From positions 1 through 64,000 of the forward strand of contig JADLSH010000184.1 in NCBI GenBank assembly GCA_016169945.1: a stretch of DNA of 64,000 nt, in the 5' to 3' direction. This document shows, piece by piece, positions 56,858 through 64,000 of this stretch (its first letter is position 1; every line of letters starts with the position of its first letter). Source of the stretch: Trachythela sp. YZ-2020 (lineage: Eukaryota > Cnidaria > Anthozoa > Malacalcyonacea > Clavulariidae). The position numbers and the translations under genes were made by a program. The notes beneath the pieces were generated by a model, which was not told the DNA's origin, searched no databases, and saw only the letters and a program-made list of their open reading frames with translations.

Positions 56858-58742
56858 TTATTCAGTTCACTCCCCGTCGGGGCTTTTCCGTGACCGATTA
56901 CATCAAGTATTTCGCTTACCTATATTACGTACTTAGCCCACACTATATATTTTTACAACAATTGTGATATTACTTTCCTAATCTATATATCCTAACCCAC
57001 CCAGTCAGCTTTCCCTGTGGGAGGAAACCGGAGTGCCCGGAGAAAACCCACGACTTTCGGTAGAGCGCCGACTTACTCTTTTCACATGAGTAGAGTCCCC
57101 AGCGAGAATCGAACCAACAACTCAGAGGTGAAAGCCGCTTGCTCTGACGACTGCGCCACCGAAGACCAAGTCTAACATTGCCAAGCTATTGCTATGACTG
57201 TTTAAATAAGATCCCTATTTAATTCGAGCTACAACAAGGTTCTTGGTGTTAAATTATATCCACATCTTTTATTGTAGATTGGTACTAACATGCCAAAACA
57301 CTTGAGGTGGAAAATAATCACAGCCTGTACATGTTCATTCATGTCGATAAATATCATGCTGTATATGGGTTCATTAAGCAACTCTCTTGAACAATCCAAA
57401 GGATGCTTATATGGAGAGGGTCTCCATCAACAGATTTGTACTAGACAAACGTCTCTCTTTGATAAACAAAATTGTGTGGTGGTACTGGTGGACAATCAAG
57501 TGACATTGCCATACATGCATGCAGTTAGTAATATAGAAGGCACAATGCCAGTAACGATTTAACAAATGTATATCATTCACGTTATGTTGATTTGCTATTA
57601 TTTGCATTCAGTCAAAACTACAAAAGCCTGACTTAATGCTGTAGAATATAAATGCTGTCTTACTGATGTTTACTACCAGTTTTCCTGGTCATGATTTATC
57701 AGAAAAGCATCCTGACTCCCAATTGGGACTTTGCAAGACTTTGAGTACTAACTCGACCCTATTAACCTCAGCTCTACTAGGGCTTAGTGGCTACGACTTC
57801 GGAGGTTGAACCCTTAGCTCTGTTTCCAAGATGGGTGTCAGGACTTTTCCTGGTAAAGTTATAACAACTATACTTGCAAAATGAAACCTCATATACATTT
57901 TTCAACTTGTAAACAATAAAGCCAGTCAGAGGACAAACATTAGCCCATTAAACTGCAATTAATACACCCTAATGCGGCCTACTTTGTTATTTTATTCTGT
58001 TTCATTCCAGAAGATTTACTTGTTAAGGGGAAAGTGTTGGGCATTAACCAGCTATATAATTTTGGATGTAGTCAATTCAATCGAGCAAATTAAAATGGGA
58101 AACTTAATTTAACTTTGTCTTTGTGTGACTGAATTGGAATCAAGAGTCAAGAATCCACTTTAATTTGTATAGAACCATAATATAATATTACATGGCGATT
58201 GATGTAGAACATATTTCAAAGAAAACTTTGACTTGGCTGAAGCGAGTTGAAGTGTTAAATAACTGTCAATCGAGAGGCTTTTTGCATTCTCAATGCTTAG
58301 CCATTTTTCCAGGTAAGTGGCATTAAGTCATTAAAAGAGTTAATAATCATAGCCCGCTGGGAAGACATATCATCGTCTTTTTAACTTTTTCTACACAGAC
58401 AGTTGTTTAATGTTATAAAAGCTAAATCATAAATGATATTTTTTAAATGATTTAGTTTTTACAACAAAATGTGTAGAAATAGTTAAAAAGACGAAAAAAA
58501 TACGTCAAAATACGTCTTCCTGCAAGAGCGCTATAGTTTAACTCCAGAAACGGAGTTAAAAATTTAACCTCCAAAGGGGAGTTAAATTTTATCTCCAAAA
58601 TGAGGGTTAAATTTAACCCCAAAAGAGGAGTTAAGTTTTAACTCCAGAAATGGAGTTATCTGTAACTCCAAAAAACGGATTATTTTGAACCTTTTTTGCT
58701 AACCTCTTTTCGGAGTTAAAATAACTCCTGAAAATAACAGTG
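55084..58742. mobile_element. CACTA/EnSpm-like transposon, 3.66 kb (unit B copy)
   Basis: Duplicate of 44353-48009 carried by the segmental duplication. Many one- to three-base deletions in 55440-56230; the rest is nearly identical. Includes the SINE at 56972-57172. Confidence 0.75.
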
Positions 58743-59266
58743 TATATACCTAGGTCTAGGACACAGATTAATGATTATCATTAATCTGTGTCTATAGGAT
58801 CTCGAAATTTGATTGATCGAGAAACAAGACAGATCAGTACACGTTATTTATTTGCACTATCACGAGAAATACATGAAGAGAATACATTCAAATACACAAA
58901 ATATTGCAACTATTTTTGCATCAGTCGTGCTGTCTGCGTCCGAACTGGTTTGTTTTAAACTTGCTTTTGGAAATGTATTCTTGATTACTCTCCAGAATTT
59001 TTTAGGATTAATTTTGGAGATTTTGATGATACTCGTACTCAGCTTGTTTCATGGTTTATTACATAAGTTTTTCAGCTGTTTATAGGCTATCCAGTCGGTC
59101 TGAGGGTATGTTTTTTAGCCTTGCATGCGATGCAATTTATCACAGTTGTTCTTCAGGGTCTTTAGTTCTGGCGTTTAGTTTATAATATATTTCATTTTAA
59201 TACAATAAAAGATAAAGTTTATTCACATTCATAACCAAATAGTGTCAATCATGATATCCTATACTT
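58743..59266. other. Direct-repeat copy in unit B
   Basis: Equivalent of 48010-48530 with the same 34-bp hairpin and the 90-codon frame at 58813-59085. Confidence 0.6.
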
Positions 59267-60456
59267 AAAAAGTTGGATATTTACGGCATAACAGACCGAA
59301 CGCAATATTGCCAAGTAGGGGGGCCATTCATCTGGACCACTACGTGTAAAAACAGGTATTCCGCAAGGCTCTGCTCTAGGGCCGCTTCTATTTCTACTAT
59401 ACATCCGATCTGCCTCAATGCTTAGAGCGAACAAGTGCTAGTATGTTTGCCGAAGACACCCAAATTGATACAAATATAATTGTACAAAATCTTAACCATG
59501 ACTTGGAAAAAGTATCAACTTGGATGTCAGCCAACCAACTTACTTTAAACCATTCTAAAACGGAATACATGATGGTAGGTAGTGATAGAAGAATCAACCA
59601 AACAGACATACAACCTCACATACATATTGGAGGTAGGAAAATAGACCGAGTTAAAGTAACCAAATCACTTGGCGTAAAGATGCACGAAACTTTGTCATGG
59701 AATGCCCAAGTGAACTAAATTACTAAAGAGGTCAATGCAGGTCTCAGCATCCTAAGACGGTTTCGAGAAATAGTGGATTATAGAACACTAATTACAATAT
59801 ATCAATCAATTATTCAACCTCACTTTGATTACTGCTCGCAAGTTTGGGGTTGTCTAGGAAAAGGTTTATCAGACAAATTACAGAAGCTCCAAAACCGAGC
59901 GTTTCGAATAATAACACGTGAAAACTATGAGATTCGATCTGTTGACATTTTGGAAAACGTAGGAGTTTCTAACTTACAAGCCAGAAGAGAGCATCAACTA
60001 GCGATTCTAATGTACAAAGTCAAAAACAAAATGCTACCAAATTATTTAACAGAAATTTTCACCAACACGAATTCAATACATGATCATAATACGAGAAATA
60101 GCGAATTTAATTTCGCATTATTAATTTCGCATTATTAAGCCCAAAACAAATAATATGAAAAAGGCTTTTGCCTACAGGGGGGCTGAGGCTTGGAATAACC
60201 TTTCCACTGCAATAAAATCATCGAAAAGCATCTCTAGCTTTAAAACCAAAATAAAGCGAATATACTAATACTGGAAATTCATTTTCAGCCATCTAATTAT
60301 TTGTAGACCATTGATAATTTATATAATATATTTGTAGTGCATGCACACGGCCTATTGGAAGATCACCTTTTTCTTTCTTTTCAATTAATATCATTGTAAA
60401 TAATTAATCAGGTGAAATAGTACCGTTTTTAATGAAGTCAATAAAGTCAATAAATC
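59267..60456 (+). pseudogene. Non-LTR retrotransposon reverse transcriptase fragment, copy 2
   Basis: Allelic to 48531-49720. Here MFAEDTQI through LSWNAQVN is one uninterrupted frame (59443-59718) because the A lost in unit A is present, but the in-frame stop, the FAED change and the G-tract shift (two extra G) remain. Inactive. Confidence 0.9.
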
Positions 60457-60536
60457 AATGAACTCTTCAGACACACTGAACGATTTAACGGCGCTAAGAC
60501 GGAGTAAGAAGCGCACATACAGAAGTATACCACAGT
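60457..60536 (-). pseudogene. Scrap of the divergent SLC18-type first exon, unit B
   Basis: Duplicate of 49721-49800. Confidence 0.8.
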
Positions 60537-61305
60537 TTGCACAGGAATTTGGACAAAAGGACGACGGCACTAAACTGCCGTCGCCAAACGTGACACGGCA
60601 GCATTTTCCAGTTTTACGACGACAAAAATGTGTCTAGTTATACAAGCTTTCAGGCACGATTTAGACGGAAAGTCAAAAGGTAATCAATGCAAGGAACTGC
60701 GCTGCGTGTCAGTAGTAATTCCATATCAAGATTCCCGCAAAAATGTTCATACGTATTAAAGTATAAACCAAGCATGAGAAAACATTCGAAAATATTTCTA
60801 ACAAACATGCATTGAAATCAGTTTTTGTTGCTTGTATTACTTTGCCTTACACTTCTCCTAATGCTCTTGCCCTCCTGTGTAGATAGGGCCACATCAAACC
60901 CCGCTTTACTGAATACGAAATTGCAGGGGCTTATCAGGCAAAATTTCACAGTTGTACTATAATTAAAAGGTAAACATTAAAAGGTAAACAAGACGGTCAG
61001 AAATTTTAATAAACTTCGTATAAATTCATACAAAATTGACTTACTAGTAATACATCTCTTCCATACTAACAAAAATTACAAATATGATGAAACTTAAAAT
61101 GCAGAATGATTTAAATGTCTAATAACGCAACAAAAAATTAATGACAAATGCTAATTATTAGTTTCATTCAAATTCAGTCAATGAGTTCATTCGAATCAGT
61201 GCATGTTAACGCTACACAAAATTAATGACAAATGCTAATCAGTATTAGTTTCATTCAAATTCAGTCAATGAGTTCATTCGAATTAGTGCATGTTATGTTT
61301 ATTGT
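60537..61305. other. 3' flank of X3
   Basis: Equivalent of 49801-50569, including the 80-bp tandem duplication and AATAAA at 61298-61303. Confidence 0.6.
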
Positions 61306-62364
61306 TTACAACCAACGCAATGAGCTTATGAAGAATTCGTCGAAGACAAATCTAAGCCCAAGCTTTGGGTTCTCAGTGGCAAAAAAAGCAACTACCTCTT
61401 TGTCGGTCTTCTTTTCACTAAATTTGAACTTGATGTCACCCGCCAATGTTTCTGCCACAGAATAACCATCATCTGGGAAAGGTTTGCCTTCATCACTTTC
61501 TTGCTCAACCATCGACTTTATCTCAGCCAATGTTTTCTTCATGTAGTAACCGCGAATGGCGTAATACAGGGATTTTTCATAGCTATCAAAATTTTCTGAT
61601 ATTTTCTTCCATGTCTTGGCCATCTTAGTGAGCCCATCGTACGATTTCTCTGGAAGACCTGCATCCTTCACCATGGGATTTAACACGTCGGTCATTCCTT
61701 TTTCGTAAGCATCCACCTGCTTTTGCTTTTTCTCGACATCAGAGATTGCTTTGTCCAATTTTTCCAATGTCCAAATTCCCAACCCAATGGTTGCTGCCAG
61801 CCCTGCTACCCCAAACACTATCCCGCCGATGTCGAGACCCTTGGCAAACTTAGTTAGCTTTGGACTTTTAGGAAACGAGCTTACTTCTTCTGGTGGAGAT
61901 GGAAGTGTTTCGCCTTCCAAGGGGACGTTCTCAAAAGCTTCTTCAGCAGGCTCAGGGGGTTCCTCTCCAGACGCCTTACGATTACGAAGCTTGATAACTA
62001 GCTTTAGAATACCACCGACGACACCGATACCTGCTCCTGTCAAGCTCAACACTTTAGCCACAGTTTGCATTGCCTTCTCAAATTCGCCCGCGGAGATGTC
62101 CTCTGAAATTTGTTCTTGCACTTTTTTTAGGAAGTCGCTTGGTAATTTGTCAAAGGATTTCTTGACACGATCAAGATTGACAGCGACTAAATAGTATATA
62201 TGATCGTAAAGGTTGCCTGCAGTCAACACGGACTGTTTGAGTTTATCAGATTTTGTATTCAATTCATCCATCTTCTTAGTTTCAGCAACACTAAAACCAA
62301 CACCGGCTCCTATGCCTGCCACTCCTAGCAGAATATTAGTGAGCGGAAGAGCAATACTGGCCAT
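61306..62364 (-). CDS. Intronless gene of unknown function, copy X3 (352 aa)
   Basis: Protein identical to X2 over 352 residues, so this copy is very recent or homogenised. Same three hydrophobic Gly-rich segments, linker and coiled coil. Five GACTG units upstream (four in X2, three in X1). Confidence 0.85.
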   Translation of the reverse strand: MASIALPLTNILLGVAGIGAGVGFSVAETKKMDELNTKSDKLKQSVLTAGNLYDHIYYLVAVNLDRVKKSFDKLPSDFLKKVQEQISEDISAGEFEKAMQTVAKVLSLTGAGIGVVGGILKLVIKLRNRKASGEEPPEPAEEAFENVPLEGETLPSPPEEVSSFPKSPKLTKFAKGLDIGGIVFGVAGLAATIGLGIWTLEKLDKAISDVEKKQKQVDAYEKGMTDVLNPMVKDAGLPEKSYDGLTKMAKTWKKISENFDSYEKSLYYAIRGYYMKKTLAEIKSMVEQESDEGKPFPDDGYSVAETLAGDIKFKFSEKKTDKEVVAFFATENPKLGLRFVFDEFFISSLRWL

Positions 62365-64000
62365 TTTCGATAGAGGAGTAAATAAGATACAGATCTCGCT
62401 CTAATGACAACTGAACCAATTGATATAATTTTATAATAAAATTGAATCTATATATAACATGGACACGCGGGCATGTTGTAAAACATGGACTGGACTGGAC
62501 TGGACTGGACTGGATCCTGCACAATTTGTGCAAGCACTTCACCAACATTGATGAGTAAAATCACAGTAAGACAACAAAGTTAGGGTATTATGCCAGTTCC
62601 CTCACATTTTATCGCTCCTAGTCGGGCTCGCCACATCATGCTTCGCATCTCCTTAGTTTGTATTCATAACTTATGTATATTAGACCAAATCGTGGAGACG
62701 GCCGTACAGAAGTTTGTTAATCATCAGATACCAGGTCCTCGACTACCGATTGCAAAGTTTTGACGTCAAAGCTGTCCGCTCCTTTACTGCGCGGCTTATT
62801 TGGCATTATATATATACTATAAATGTGAGTAGAACGTGATTCCAAATATTTGACTGATTTAATAAACGGGATTCACAGTGTGTTTCGAAAATTTCAGATA
62901 CATCTTTATAGGTATATATAGGTTATCTAAGTACAAATTTAGTTTTTTTCGGGTTTTTTCGAGTAATTATGAAGTTCTAATCCCAACTTGACAATTGCTT
63001 ATTTTGCGTCTTAAACAATGAACAGTCAAATAAAATTTTGAGTCATCAACGAAGGAGCCGGACCATCATTTTTTAGATGCAAAATGCTACAAGTCCATGT
63101 TTTACAAGTCCACGTTTTACAAGTCCACGTTTTACAAGTCCACGTTTTACAAGTCCACGTTTTACAAGTCCACGTTTTACAAGTCCACGTTTTACAAGAT
63201 GTCGGACGCGCGCGCATGCACACATCCAGAAGATTTCCGGTTTCGCAATGGACTCATCACCTGTCAATCACACGATCGAACCATCGAGTTTCGAAATCAT
63301 GAAAGTGATCTTTGTCCTGTCGAACCGGATGTATCATCCATATGGCGACAGATTACAGGAAGACGAAACGTCTTTATAGAATCGTCTTTATAATAAAGGG
63401 ATTTTCAGAAGTATTTGCCAAAGAGTAAGGAATTTGCGGAAGTCAATTGTTTATGCGCGGTCGCGACTTCTCGCTCACGCTCGCCAGTGCTGCCCTCGAC
63501 TAGCAGAGGTCGACTTAGAGCAAGTCTAATTTATATTATGTAGTAAGGACAATTGCATGTAGGTACAAGTAAAACAGCTAGCATTGCAGTGCGCAAATAT
63601 TACTCGGGCCAGTTGTATAAAAATGTAGTTAAAGTTAACTATAGTTAGTGCGAAAGTTAACCAATCAGAATCGCGAATTTTACAGTTAACTATACTATTT
63701 AACTACAAAACGGCAACCGGCCCCTGACTTAGAAAACATTCTTCTAGCTAGGAAAATCTATTTACTACAGATTAGGTATATTATACAATTTAAGAGAAAC
63801 TGCTGAGCATTAGCGAGCTGATTATGTGTAGGTTTACTGAACATAACACAACCGGATGTGTGACGTGTAGCAGAATATAATACCTTTGGCTTTTGACATT
63901 CCTCAAATTCAGTGTTGCATGGTTGATTGTTTGACACTGATACCTGGTTTAGTTTTGTAATATATTTTCCTATTGAACAGTCCCTAGCAAATGCACCTTT
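62365..64000. other. Flank of X3, start of unit C
   Basis: Homologous to 51629-53260. Contains the TATA-like box, the seven-unit 15-bp minisatellite (63091-63198) and the CCAATCAG palindrome (63640-63710). Small deletions relative to unit B cluster at 63330-63600. The window ends inside the unit, so more copies may follow. Confidence 0.7.

Larger units (their letters stand above)
50570..61305. repeat. Tandem segmental duplication, unit B (10,736 bp)
   Basis: Whole unit from X2 to X3. Nearly identical to unit A without its insertions and to the part of unit C in the window. Confidence 0.9.

Overview
This is a eukaryotic, AT-rich, repeat-dense window from an invertebrate animal. An anthozoan cnidarian (coral or anemone) fits best. 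That placement rests on the style of the repeats (small foldback elements, tRNA-derived SINEs, CCAATCAG-bearing hairpins) and on the spliced animal transporter, not on a marker gene. No rRNA, functional tRNA or prokaryotic operon was seen.

Left half (1-34.5 kb). A head-to-tail array on the minus strand holds four SLC18B1-like major facilitator genes. Three are complete in the window (5637-12859, 14798-22755, 25753-31641; 16 coding exons each) and the leftmost (823-4468) runs off the left edge after exon 9. I placed each exon by reading GT/AG borders and phases, and every copy reads through in frame; predicted products are 448, 507 and 462 residues. Exon lengths, indels and shared insertions pair copies 1 and 2 against copies 0 and 3. 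A divergent exon 1 of the same family (32546-32758) lies upstream of copy 3 and has the right phase to act as an alternative first exon. The introns are full of dated insertions, because a neighbouring copy often still has the empty site.

Right half (34.5-64 kb). A unit of about 10.7 kb is repeated in tandem at least 2.3 times. Each unit carries one intronless minus-strand gene of 350-352 codons (34524-35576, 50570-51628, 61306-62364), a conserved flank with a 15-bp minisatellite, a 3.66-kb CACTA-like transposon, a non-LTR retrotransposon fragment and a scrap of the SLC18-type exon. The first unit is swollen by about 5.4 kb through datable insertions. I do not recognise the product of the intronless gene: it has three Gly-rich hydrophobic segments, a Pro/Glu linker and a coiled coil, and one 27-residue block that differs at half its positions between copies.

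Mobile elements. Precise insertions with target duplications were found for 9-bp (MULE-like) and 8-bp (hAT-like) elements. A separate hairpin-bearing family inserts with no target duplication; one member carries a short ORF resembling the start of Crypton-type recombinase-like proteins. Two 3.7-kb elements have CACTG ends and subterminal GGAGT/ACTCC arrays.
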